Source of the DNA: Albidovulum sediminis
GTDB taxonomy: Bacteria; Pseudomonadota; Alphaproteobacteria; Rhodobacterales; Rhodobacteraceae
Direction: 5' to 3'
Assembly: GCF_025380365.1 (NCBI RefSeq)
Contig: NZ_JAOCQF010000001.1
Location: forward strand, 992,001-1,056,000
DNA length: 64,000 nucleotides
A program made the position numbers and the translations under genes. Position 1 is the first letter of the stretch, and every line of letters starts with the position of its first letter. Below the pieces are notes generated by a model, which worked only from the letters and a program-made list of their open reading frames with translations, did not search any database and had not been told where the DNA came from. Of this stretch, positions 27,039 through 34,968 are shown piece by piece.

Positions 27039-28652
27039 TTATCCCTGAACCTCGGCCAGTTCCAGACCGGCCTCCCGCATCGCCTCGAAAATCCGGCCGT
27101 CGCGCCCGTAGACGTCGCGGCGATAGTCGATCCGGCCCTTGGCCGAGGGCCAGGCCGTGAAATAGACGAGGTGCACCGGCACCGGACGGTCCAGCGGCAG
27201 GGTCGATTCACGCCCCGTCTGCAGGTAGGACTTGAACAGCCCGACCGGGTCGTCGCTCTGCCGCGCCAGCAGCGTATAGGCGAAGTCGAACGGACTGCCG
27301 AGCCGGATGCAGCCGTGGCTGAAGGCCCGCACCTCGCGCTTGAAAAGCGACTTCGAGGGCGTGTCGTGCAGGTAGATGTTGTAGGGGTTCGGGAACATGA
27401 ACTTCACCAACCCCAGCGCGTTGTCGCCCGAAGGCGGCTGCGACATGGCAAAGGGGAAGTTGCCGGGGGTGAACTGGGTAAAGTCCACCGTCTCGCGATC
27501 CACAGGCCGGCCGCGGCGGTCGGTGATGCGCAGGTGGCGGACCGAATTCGGGTCCTTCTGCAGCATCGGCAAATATTCCTTCGTCGCGATCGAGCGCGGG
27601 ACGTTCCAGGTCGGGTTGATGACCATGAACTCCATCTGGTCGGAGAACTCGGGGCTGCGGCGGTCGCCCTGGTTCATGCCGACCACCGTCACCGTCTCGA
27701 ACGTCACCTTGCCGTCGTCGACGATCTTGGCGGTGAAGTCGGGCAGGTTCACCCAGATATGGCGCTGGCCAAGCGGGATGCCGTTCATCCAGCGCAACCG
27801 CTCCATCGCGACGAGGACCGATTTCAGCCGCTCGACGGGGGTCCGGTTCAGCTCCTCCACCGTGCCTTCGCCGACGACTCCGTCGGCCTCCATCCCGTTG
27901 TCTAGCTGGAAGCGCTGGACCGCCTTCTGCAGGGCGCCGTCATAGGTCTGAGAGGCGGAGGCGCGCAGGTAGCCAAGCGCCACCAGCTTGTCGCGCAGCG
28001 CCGCGACCTGGGCTCCCTCGGCGCCGGGTTCCAGCTTGCCGATGCGCAGCGCCGGCCCCCATCCGCCCGCGGCCGCCGCGCGCTCAAGGTCCAGCCGCGC
28101 CTTCATAAGCTGCGCATATTGCGGCACCTGCGGCGGCAGGGCGCGGAAAAACCCGTGCGGCTCGGCCGACAGGAACTGTTCGAGCATCGCGCGCAGGTCA
28201 CGCTCCGGCACCGCCCGCACGAGGCCCGGATCGACCGATGCGGGCTTGATGAACCCGGTCTGCACGTCATGAGCATAGGCCAGGAAGGCGCGCGACAGCG
28301 CCACCTCCAGCCGGCCGCGCTGGCGTTCCGAGGTCATCCGCGCGAAGGCCTCGCGCAACTGGTCGGCCCCGTATTTCGATACCGGCAGGCCGTGGTCGCC
28401 GGCATGGTCAAGCGCGATGAACAGCGCCGCGCGCCGTGCCGCATCCGCCGCCGATGTCCAGACCGGCGCATAGTCGTGGTCGCGGTAAAAGCCCGCAAGA
28501 ACAGGATCGTCGCCCGCCGCCTCGGCCACCGACTGGCGGAACGGAGAGATTTCCGCCCCCGCCCGCAAGGGCATGATCGACAGAAGGCCGAGAAGCACGA
28601 CAAGGATGATGCGCGGGCACAAGGCGGCGTGCCGGTGAAGACGTGCGGTCAT
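27039..28652 (-). CDS. L,D-transpeptidase of the YcbB (LdtD) type
   Basis: A 537-residue exported enzyme that makes 3-3 cross-links in peptidoglycan. A signal peptide (IILVVLLGLLSIMPLRAGA) is followed by a helical scaffold region (SPFRQSVAEAAGDDPVLAGF), a peptidoglycan-binding domain (AVQRFQLDNGMEADGVVGEG), and a YkuD catalytic domain with FSHGCIRLGSPFDFAY (cysteine near 447). The size and the large insert in the catalytic domain match the YcbB group. ATG 28652 starts a convincing signal peptide. It is the first gene of the operon with lpxD, acp and KAS. Confidence 0.93.
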   Translation of the reverse strand: MTARLHRHAALCPRIILVVLLGLLSIMPLRAGAEISPFRQSVAEAAGDDPVLAGFYRDHDYAPVWTSAADAARRAALFIALDHAGDHGLPVSKYGADQLREAFARMTSERQRGRLEVALSRAFLAYAHDVQTGFIKPASVDPGLVRAVPERDLRAMLEQFLSAEPHGFFRALPPQVPQYAQLMKARLDLERAAAAGGWGPALRIGKLEPGAEGAQVAALRDKLVALGYLRASASQTYDGALQKAVQRFQLDNGMEADGVVGEGTVEELNRTPVERLKSVLVAMERLRWMNGIPLGQRHIWVNLPDFTAKIVDDGKVTFETVTVVGMNQGDRRSPEFSDQMEFMVINPTWNVPRSIATKEYLPMLQKDPNSVRHLRITDRRGRPVDRETVDFTQFTPGNFPFAMSQPPSGDNALGLVKFMFPNPYNIYLHDTPSKSLFKREVRAFSHGCIRLGSPFDFAYTLLARQSDDPVGLFKSYLQTGRESTLPLDRPVPVHLVYFTAWPSAKGRIDYRRDVYGRDGRIFEAMREAGLELAEVQG

Positions 28653-28961
28653 GAAAACCCTCGAACCCTTCCTGAGCAATGACACGCAGTCTGTTTGATT
28701 TCCGCACCCAAGTCCATGACGGCGCCACGCCGCCTGCGCCCGGTTGTCGCGCAATTGCAACGGTTTGGAATTAAGCTGATCTCCGCCTCGCGCAAACGTG
28801 ATGATCGGCAAAATCCTGCCGAAGGATGAATCATTTCAGCGCCTGCAACAAAAGCGCGATTGGCGCGTGACTCATTCCATGCCATAAAGTGCGCGCACTT
28901 GGGGAAGTGAACGCAATACAAGCTGCCGTAAAGGCGGCGAACTGCTTGGGGACAGGCGCAC
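28653..28961. other. Divergent intergenic region between two peptidoglycan enzymes
   Basis: No gene is visible. The stretch is less GC-rich than its surroundings and must carry the promoters of both the L,D-transpeptidase operon and the MepK-like gene. A candidate rightward promoter is TTGGCG (28860-28865), 17 bases, CATAAA (28883-28888). The sequence between 28690 and 28850 holds no clear repeat. Confidence 0.55.
28887..28900. promoter_or_regulatory. Perfect 14-bp palindrome, candidate operator
   Basis: AAGTGCGCGCACTT is a perfect palindrome that overlaps the end of the candidate -10 element of the MepK-like gene. Its placement suits a repressor site. No regulator gene is adjacent. Confidence 0.4.
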
Positions 28962-29531
28962 ATGGACTCAGCTGGATCTTCCGGTTTCACCCGTCGCGGA
29001 CTGCTTGCGGCCTTTGCCGCCACGGCGGTCGTTGCGGCCCCGACCTACGCCAACGCCTTCGGATTTCTCAAGGGCGCGGGCGATGTCCGCCGCATCCGCA
29101 TGTATTCAGGCCGCACCGGCGAAAGCCTTGACCTGATCTACTGGATCGAAGGCGACTACATCCCCGAGGCGCTGGACGAGATCAACCATTTCATGCGCGA
29201 CTGGCGCAGCGACGATGTCAAGCGGATCGACCCGCGCACCATCGACATCGCCGCCGCCTCTCACCGCCTTCTCGACGTGTCGGAACCCTACATGCTGCTG
29301 TCCGGCTACCGCTCGCCGGCGACGAACGCGATGCTGCGGTCGAAGTCGCGCGGGGTCGCGCGCAATTCGCTGCACATGGTGGGACAGGCGGCGGACCTGC
29401 GCCTGCGCTCGCGCTCGGTGTCGCAGATGTATCAGGCGGCCACCGCCTGCAACGCCGGCGGCGTCGGCAAGTACTCCCGCTCCAACTTCGTCCACATGGA
29501 TTGCGGGCCGATCCGTACCTGGGGCCGGTAG
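28962..29531 (+). CDS. MepK-like peptidoglycan endopeptidase (DUF882 / peptidase M15 fold)
   Basis: A 189-residue protein with a twin-arginine-type leader (GFTRRGLLAAFAATAVVAA) and a YcbK/MepK catalytic domain. The zinc ligands are visible in SLHMVGQAADLRLR (His, Asp) and NFVHMDCGPIR (His), with SGYRSPATNAML before them. The E. coli relative MepK cleaves the 3-3 cross-links made by L,D-transpeptidases. Here it lies divergent from such a transpeptidase, so a shared role in cross-link turnover is likely. A terminator follows at 29564. Confidence 0.9.
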   Translation: MDSAGSSGFTRRGLLAAFAATAVVAAPTYANAFGFLKGAGDVRRIRMYSGRTGESLDLIYWIEGDYIPEALDEINHFMRDWRSDDVKRIDPRTIDIAAASHRLLDVSEPYMLLSGYRSPATNAMLRSKSRGVARNSLHMVGQAADLRLRSRSVSQMYQAATACNAGGVGKYSRSNFVHMDCGPIRTWGR

Positions 29532-29563
29532 ACCCCAACCCCAGCACAAGGACCGCTGCGCAG

Positions 29564-29587
29564 ACCGCCCCCTTCGGGGCGGTTTTC
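29564..29587 (+). terminator. Rho-independent terminator after the MepK-like gene
   Basis: The eight-base perfect stem ACCGCCCC / GGGGCGGT (29564-29571 and 29576-29583) has a four-base loop and is followed by TTTC. It lies 33 bases after the stop codon. Confidence 0.75.
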
Positions 29588-29644
29588 GCTTTGGCGCCTG
29601 CTCTCCGGGCGGTTCCGGCGAACGGGCGCCCCGGCCGCGAAGGC

Positions 29645-30571
29645 TCAGGCCGTCTCGGCCGCACGCTGCTGCTCCAGATAGGTCTTCATCGCAACCCGGC
29701 GCATCCAGTCCTGCGCCGGGTCGTTGGAGTACAGGAAGCTCCAGATGAACCTGAGCCGCAGCGGCGGCTGCGCCATCGCGGGCGGCATGGCGCGAAGGCC
29801 GAATGCCTCCACGTCCGCATGGACGGCGAGCCGGTTCAGCGTCGCGATCATGTCCGTGCGCGCGAGCAGCGGGGCCACGCCCGAAAAGTGGGGATTGCGC
29901 GCGCCGATGACGCGCTTCGCGGCGCCCGACAGATGCGCCGCCTCTGCCGGGCTGCGGCTGGCGTTTCCGGTGATGACCTGAAGGTGCGGCCATCGCGCCG
30001 CTTCGTCCGGGCCCCAGTTCGGGATCGCGGGATGGTCGGCACGCAGGAAGGTGGCGCGCGTTTCCTCCGGCACGTCCCGCACTTCGAGGCCGTCAGGAAG
30101 GGTCTCGCCGCCAAACACCATCGCCAGGTCGATCTCGCCGGCATCGGTCGCCCGCACCGTTTCCCGCGGCAGCGGCACCCAGTCGAAGCGGGCCCCCGGC
30201 GCCTCGGCCTGCGCGCGGGCGATGATGGCGCTGACCAGGCCGGGGAAATCCGGCATCGCCAGGCGGAAGCCCTGCGTGCTGCTTGACGGCTCGAAGCCGA
30301 TGCGCGGTGCGACAACCCGCCTGATCTCGCGCAGGATGGGCCGCACGTCGTCGATCAACCCGAGGGCGAAGGGGCCGGGCTCCATCCTGTCGCCGACCCG
30401 GACCATGAGCGGATCGCCCAGTTGCTCTCTGAGCCGATTGAGCGCGTGGCTGATCGCCGACGGCGTCCTGTGCAGCTTGTCCGCGGCCCGCGTGACGCTG
30501 CGCTCGGACATCAGCACGTCGAAGGTGACGAGCAGGTTCAGGTCGATCCGGTCCAGTTCGATTTCATTCAT
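29645..30571 (-). CDS. LysR family transcription regulator
   Basis: A 308-residue regulator with the LysR N-terminal winged helix (DLNLLVTFDVLMSERSVTRA, then SAISHALNRLREQLGDPLMV) and a substrate-binding domain of about 200 residues. The start at 30571 (MNEIELDRIDLNLL) is typical of the NodD/LeuO-like subgroup. It is divergent from the sulfotransferase-like gene with about 100 bases between starts, the usual arrangement for a LysR regulator and its target. The effector is unknown. Confidence 0.92.
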   Translation of the reverse strand: MNEIELDRIDLNLLVTFDVLMSERSVTRAADKLHRTPSAISHALNRLREQLGDPLMVRVGDRMEPGPFALGLIDDVRPILREIRRVVAPRIGFEPSSSTQGFRLAMPDFPGLVSAIIARAQAEAPGARFDWVPLPRETVRATDAGEIDLAMVFGGETLPDGLEVRDVPEETRATFLRADHPAIPNWGPDEAARWPHLQVITGNASRSPAEAAHLSGAAKRVIGARNPHFSGVAPLLARTDMIATLNRLAVHADVEAFGLRAMPPAMAQPPLRLRFIWSFLYSNDPAQDWMRRVAMKTYLEQQRAAETA

Positions 30572-30669
30572 GGCGGGGGAAATCTCTTCGTTCGACGGGC
30601 GGGATTTCCGCGTCCAGCATTGCATCGGATCGGATTGCAAACCTGGCACCGAAAGAGGGGTCACTGGAC

Positions 30670-31317
30670 ATGACACTGAAGATCATCGGGTCCGGTTTCG
30701 GCCGCAGCGGAACGAAATCGCTGAAGCTCGCACTCGAATCCCTGGGCTTCGGACCCTGCCACCACATGCACGAAGTCATCGCGAGCGAACGGCAGCAGGC
30801 GCTCTGGATGGCGGCGATGAGCGGCGCGGAGATCGACTGGGGCGACATCTACGCCGGCTTTTCCCGCCAGGTCGACTGGCCGGGCCTGCACTACTGGCAC
30901 GAGGCATCCGTCGCCTTTCCCGCCGCCCGGGTGATCCACACCGAACGCGACGAGGAAGACTGGTGGGCGAGCTTTTCGACGACGATCGGCAGGTTTCACA
31001 CCGTGCTGGACCAGGTGCCGTTGCCGCCAGCGCTGGATGCCTTCTTCCGCGCACTGAGGACGACCATGGTCGATCCGGCTTTCGGCGACCACACCGACAA
31101 GGCGTCCGCGATCGCCGCCTACCGGGCACACAACGCCCGCGTCCGCGCGACGATCCCTGCGGGCCGCCTGCTCGTCATGGATGTGCGCCAGGGCTGGGGG
31201 CCGCTCTGCGACTTCCTCGGCACGGATGTTCCGGACGCACCCTTCCCGCGCACCAATGCGCGCGCCGAGTTCCGGGACGTCGTGGCAGGGGAGCCGGGCC
31301 CTATCGAGGCGGACTGA
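30670..31317 (+). CDS. Sulfotransferase-family P-loop protein
   Basis: A 215-residue protein with the PAPS-binding P-loop near the N-terminus (IIGSGFGRSGTKSLKLALE), the helix LGFGPCHHMHEVI, a conserved VIHTERDEEDWWASF corresponding to the 3'-phosphate-binding region, and PFPRTNAR near the end. This matches the short bacterial and fungal sulfotransferase group, which is poorly characterised. It is the last chromosomal gene before the severed tRNA repeat at 31350 and is probably controlled by the divergent LysR gene. Confidence 0.85.
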   Translation: MTLKIIGSGFGRSGTKSLKLALESLGFGPCHHMHEVIASERQQALWMAAMSGAEIDWGDIYAGFSRQVDWPGLHYWHEASVAFPAARVIHTERDEEDWWASFSTTIGRFHTVLDQVPLPPALDAFFRALRTTMVDPAFGDHTDKASAIAAYRAHNARVRATIPAGRLLVMDVRQGWGPLCDFLGTDVPDAPFPRTNARAEFRDVVAGEPGPIEAD

Positions 31318-31349
31318 GCCGGAAGACTGTGCCGAGAGCGAACGAAGAG

Positions 31350-31414
31350 CAGCACGGGAAGATTGGCGCACCCGACAGGATTCGAACCTGTGACCTCTGC
31401 CTTCGGAGGGCAGC
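31350..31414 (-). repeat. Left attachment-site repeat (severed 3' part of tRNA-Arg)
   Basis: Identical over 65 bases to 58034-58098. Bases 31364-31414 equal the CCA end, acceptor 3' strand, T arm and anticodon arm of tRNA-Arg(CCG) on the minus strand. Beyond 31414 the D arm and the 5' acceptor strand are missing and unrelated AT-richer sequence begins, so this is not a working tRNA gene. Confidence 0.9.
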
Positions 31415-31522
31415 GCCACAGCGTTATTTCACCGCTTTTTCCGCAATGATCCCTATCTTGTTCTCATTTTTCGTACGATTCTTGACGCACTTCTTGGGCG
31501 CGCCCAAGAAACTCTCGCTAGG

Positions 31523-31625
31523 TCATGTTGACAAATGGCGGAGCCAGGGGCGGATCGAGGTGATGTCGATGACGCTTAGTAAGCTTTCGGCGGTCTTGTC
31601 GTAGCGGGTGGCGTCGCGGCATCTG
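31523..31625 (-). pseudogene. IS5-type transposase remnant, C-terminal end
   Basis: On the minus strand the frame reads CRDATRYDKTAESLLSVIDI, then TSIRPWLRHLST and a stop. RDATRYDKTAESFL... followed by ...SIRLWLR is the typical C-terminus of IS5-family transposases. Only about 34 codons remain; the DDE core is absent. It lies 108 bases inside the left island boundary, and the 31415-31522 stretch between them holds no gene. Confidence 0.7.
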
Positions 31626-31642
31626 CATGTCCTCTCGCGAGA

Positions 31643-32584
31643 TCAATTCTGTCGGACGCCGGGCGGGTCTTGCCTGACCCATCGTTCGATCTCGCACGCG
31701 GTGGTGCCGGAGGCATCACGAAGCCAGGCCAGAAAGCGCGCCACCTGCGGCCGCTTTCCTGCCCCTTCGCGCAGCGCGAGCCGGTAAGGGTACGGTGCGC
31801 GGATGTGCTGCGCTGCCGGAAACGGAAGCTCCACCGTTCCCGCCGCGAGGTCCTCCAGCAGGAACGACAGGCCGCAGACGAGAAAACCCACGTTGGTGCG
31901 CACCGCCGTCAGGGCCAGCCGTGCGTTGGGATAGGTCACGCCCCGGTCCGCGCCCCTTTCACGCTGGCCGAACCTCCGGCACCACGCGACCCAACCCGGC
32001 ACCTCATCCCTGTCGCGTTGGGCCTTGAGGTGAAGCAGCGGCATCCCCTCCATCAGGAGTGCAGGAATGCCATCCGCGATCCGGCGCGTGTTGTCAGGGC
32101 CGGTGACCGGCAGGAAGACATCGCTGTAAAGCGGCTCACCGGGGCCGTCATCGCAGGTCACGCGGAGATCCGGTGATCCCAGACGCAGCGGCACGTCACC
32201 TTCGCCGTTGATGCAGAACCGGATGTTCGGATGTTCGGTGCGGAATGCCGCGATGCGCGGTTGCAGCCACAGTTCGGCCCAGTCCGGATCCGCAACGATG
32301 TGGATCTCGCTTTCCCGCTGCAGGTCAAGCGTCAGCGTGGCGCGCTCCAGCGCCTCGAAGGCCAGGGTCAGATCGGCGATCGCGGCGTCCAGCTCCGGCG
32401 CGGCCTTCAGCCCTGCGGGCCCCCGTTCCAGCAGAACCGTGCCGAGCCGATCCTCGATCGCCCGAATCCGTTGGCCGACCGCCGCCGGCGTGATCCCCAG
32501 ACGCTCGGCCGCGGCCTTCAGCGACCCGGTGCGCAGCGCCATCTCCAGCGCCTGCAGGGATTTCAGATGCGTCAGTGGCGCCAT
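31643..32584 (-). CDS. LysR family transcription regulator (GcvA-like)
   Basis: A 313-residue LysR protein. The helix-turn-helix is LQALEMALRTGSLKAAAERL then GITPAAVGQRIRAIEDRLGT; the effector domain starts near residue 90. I chose ATG 32584 (MAPLTHLKSL) as the conventional start. The frame also has an ATG at 32605. It is divergent from a DUF4242 gene, the only plausible target nearby. Confidence 0.9.
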   Translation of the reverse strand: MAPLTHLKSLQALEMALRTGSLKAAAERLGITPAAVGQRIRAIEDRLGTVLLERGPAGLKAAPELDAAIADLTLAFEALERATLTLDLQRESEIHIVADPDWAELWLQPRIAAFRTEHPNIRFCINGEGDVPLRLGSPDLRVTCDDGPGEPLYSDVFLPVTGPDNTRRIADGIPALLMEGMPLLHLKAQRDRDEVPGWVAWCRRFGQRERGADRGVTYPNARLALTAVRTNVGFLVCGLSFLLEDLAAGTVELPFPAAQHIRAPYPYRLALREGAGKRPQVARFLAWLRDASGTTACEIERWVRQDPPGVRQN

Positions 32585-32728
32585 CTCAGGCCCCCCGGGG
32601 CACATCCCCGATCCGCGCAAGGGTAAAGCCTGGCTTTAGCAGCCTCAAGAAAAATGAAGTTGGGCTTTCGCGCCCGGAGGGGCATGCTTCGAGCGTCCGG
32701 ACTTCACCAGCCCAGAGGGAGTCATCCG

Positions 32729-33004
32729 ATGAAACGCTTCATGATCGAACGCAACATCCCGGGGATCGGGGATTTTTCGCTGACCGAGCTCTGCGGCGCC
32801 GCACGCGCCTCCAACCAGGCGCTGGCCAGCATCGGGCCGTCCATCCAGTGGCAGCATTCCTATGTCGCCGCCAACAAGACCTTCTGCATCTACCTTGCCG
32901 AAAGCGAGGGCGACATCCGCCGCCACGCGGAACTGAGCGGCATCCCGATCACCAGCATCACCGAGGTTCCGCAGATCATCGATCCGTTGACCGCCAACAA
33001 CTGA
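32729..33004 (+). CDS. DUF4242 domain protein
   Basis: A 91-residue single-domain protein: KRFMIERNIPGIGDFSLTEL, then IQWQHSYVAANKTFCIYLAE and HAELSGIPITSITEVPQIID. This is the DUF4242 pattern (ferredoxin-like fold, a small protein often reported next to regulators; nickel or nucleotide binding has been suggested for relatives). AGGGAG precedes the ATG. It is probably controlled by the divergent LysR gene. The 178 bases after it hold no recognisable gene. Confidence 0.82.
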   Translation: MKRFMIERNIPGIGDFSLTELCGAARASNQALASIGPSIQWQHSYVAANKTFCIYLAESEGDIRRHAELSGIPITSITEVPQIIDPLTANN

Positions 33005-33182
33005 TCCACCGAGCGGGCTGGTACAGCTGGGTTTTCGATCTTCGTGGGGCGGAGGTCGCCAGGTTTCATATTCCGCCGCTGCCCCACCATGCCGCCCCCC
33101 AGGCCGCCGACCTGCCCCGGTACTTTCCGACTATGCCGTCGCCGATGGTATCTCGCCTCGCGCCATGGCGGCGAAGACCAAT

Positions 33183-34388
33183 TCATTGAATTGGGTCCAG
33201 CGACGCGAGAAAGGCCCCGAGATACCGTCTCTGCGTCTCATCGAGGTTGAGCGGCCGGAGTTCACTTAGGCCTTCAGGCGCGCGCTGCGCGGCGCTGTAG
33301 TGGACGATCACCTGGTCGAGAGTCTCGATCTGGCCTGCATGCATGTAGGGTGAGCGGCTTGCGACCCCCCTGAGTGAAGGCGTCTTGAATGCCCTCAGCA
33401 TCTCTTCGCCGGCGGGTGCCATGAACCGAAGCTCCGTACAGTCCACGGGGTTGGCATCGCTGTAGGGCCCGAGACAGTTGAACGGGTCGTCGAGGACCTG
33501 AGCCGAGCCGGCCACCCGGCCACGATCGTCCGGAAGGCCGGCGACGGCAGGTACACCGGTGTTGTGAAAGTGGTTGTCGGTCAGGAGCGGCCCGTTGTGG
33601 CAGTTGATGCATCCGGCCTCGCCGATGAACAACCGGAGGCCGGCGATTTCGTCCTCTGTCAGCAGTCCCGGCTTGGGAAACGCAGCCGATGCGATCCATG
33701 CGTCGAAGCGGGTTTCCGGCGGCAGGATCGTCCGTTCATAGGCGGCGATCGCCTTGCCGATGTTGGCGAAGACGTCGTTGACGGCAAGCTGGTCAGCCCC
33801 ATCCATGGAACCCCACGCCGCAGCGGCGATCGGATCGGAAACCGGGCCGGCGTGTGGCGGCAGCGTATCGAGCCGAGGAAGCGGCCCGAATACTTCCGTG
33901 TAGGCCTCCGCATGGTGCGCCGACACGACATGCGCATATTGCGTGCGGTCGCCGCCGTGTTCCACGGCGCTTTCCAGCGGGCCGAGGGCCTGCGCCCAGA
34001 GGCTGTCCTTGCGCCCGTCCCAGAACAGGAACGGACTGTACGCCATGCCAGCAATCGGCATCGCGCGGCGGTTGGTCCGGCCCACGCCCAGCGACAGGGC
34101 ACGATCGTCCTGAAACTGGCGATCGGGCTGGTGGCAGGTGGCGCAGGCCACCTGCCCGTTCGAACTGAAGCGCGTGTCGAAAAAGAACGCCTTGCCCAGC
34201 CGCACCGCGCGCGGGTCGTCGGCCACGCGGTTGGAGGGATCAGCCGGCAACGGCGGCAGTTCGTCGAGCGAAAGGGAGCGGACGACAGCGAGTTCCTCTT
34301 CGTTCCAGGCAACCGGGTCGGTGGCACCGATGGCCAAGACAATGGCGCCGACTGCAACAACCGGCAGGGCGTGGAGCGTGCGGCGCAT
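33183..34388 (-). CDS. Di-heme cytochrome c peroxidase (MauG/CcpA-like)
   Basis: A 401-residue periplasmic protein with a signal sequence (LPVVAVGAIVLAIGATDPVA) and two c-type heme motifs, VACATCHQPDRQF and EAGCINCHNGPLL. LGKAFFFDTRFSSNGQ and TPSLRGVASRSPYMHAGQ are typical of bacterial di-heme peroxidases. It either reduces hydrogen peroxide or modifies a partner protein as MauG does. It lies directly downstream of a FixH/YtkA-like gene in one operon. A palindrome CCAATTCA-T-TGAATTGG (33178-33194) covers its stop codon. Confidence 0.92.
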   Translation of the reverse strand: MRRTLHALPVVAVGAIVLAIGATDPVAWNEEELAVVRSLSLDELPPLPADPSNRVADDPRAVRLGKAFFFDTRFSSNGQVACATCHQPDRQFQDDRALSLGVGRTNRRAMPIAGMAYSPFLFWDGRKDSLWAQALGPLESAVEHGGDRTQYAHVVSAHHAEAYTEVFGPLPRLDTLPPHAGPVSDPIAAAAWGSMDGADQLAVNDVFANIGKAIAAYERTILPPETRFDAWIASAAFPKPGLLTEDEIAGLRLFIGEAGCINCHNGPLLTDNHFHNTGVPAVAGLPDDRGRVAGSAQVLDDPFNCLGPYSDANPVDCTELRFMAPAGEEMLRAFKTPSLRGVASRSPYMHAGQIETLDQVIVHYSAAQRAPEGLSELRPLNLDETQRRYLGAFLASLDPIQ

Positions 34389-34397
34389 GGCAGGGCC

Positions 34398-34841
34398 TCA
34401 CAGAATGAAGTTGAAGGTGATCGCGTCCGTGCCGGACGGGCCGTCGATGGTCAGGTCGATCTCCCACCAGCCGCGCATGTTGAACTTCATGCCCTCGATC
34501 AGGAATCGCCCCTCCCCGAGGGTCTGCGTCACGGCTGGCGCGGTCGGCAACCCGTGGCCGTGCTGGGGCATGCCGCCGCTGATCGCGATGCGGGCGCTCT
34601 CCACCGGCCTTCCGCGCTTGTCGGTCAGGCCGAGCGTCCAGGCGTGCATCTTCCCGAGACGAACGGACGGGTCCACGGGGGCGATCTCGACGGTATAGAG
34701 GCTTGCGTCGGTGGACCGCCGCAACGCGAGGTCGAGGTCGTCGGGGATGGTCTGTGAGAAGAGGCCCGCCGAGAGGGCCGAGGCGGAAAGCGCGAAAGGA
34801 ATGCCGAGCAGGAGGCCTCGGCGGGTGAGGTGGGTTTGCAT
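34398..34841 (-). CDS. Exported FixH/YtkA-like domain protein
   Basis: A 147-residue protein with a twin-arginine-like leader (LTRRGLLLGIPFALSASALS). The domain reads LGKMHAWTLGLTDKRGRPVE, then ISGGMPQHGHGLPTAPAVTQ and GMKFNMRGWWEIDLTI, an immunoglobulin-like beta sandwich of the YtkA/FixH type with a histidine/methionine-rich loop that could hold copper. It starts 10 bases upstream of the peroxidase gene, so the two products probably work together in the periplasm. The 127 bases upstream hold no gene. Confidence 0.78.
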   Translation of the reverse strand: MQTHLTRRGLLLGIPFALSASALSAGLFSQTIPDDLDLALRRSTDASLYTVEIAPVDPSVRLGKMHAWTLGLTDKRGRPVESARIAISGGMPQHGHGLPTAPAVTQTLGEGRFLIEGMKFNMRGWWEIDLTIDGPSGTDAITFNFIL

Positions 34842-34968
34842 GTGCGTGACTCCGGTGAGGGTGAAGGTGCGTCGGGAGATACCGACGGCGCGCAGGCGAT
34901 GCTTGAACGCATCGGCTGATCTTTGCGAAAGGCGGTGACCGCCCCGGCGGGCAACCAGGGGCCGCGGG

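Noticed and set aside
25110-27905. A 931-codon open frame opposite the KAS, acp, lpxD and L,D-transpeptidase genes
   Set aside because: It crosses four real genes in antisense and reads as low-complexity Arg/Asp/His sequence.
31364-31414. A second tRNA-Arg gene
   Set aside because: The D arm and the 5' acceptor strand are missing, so it cannot fold as a tRNA. It is an attachment-site copy.
33005-33182. Possible transposon relic between the DUF4242 and peroxidase genes
   Set aside because: No frame gives a recognisable transposase and I see no terminal repeats, so it is left as plain intergenic sequence.
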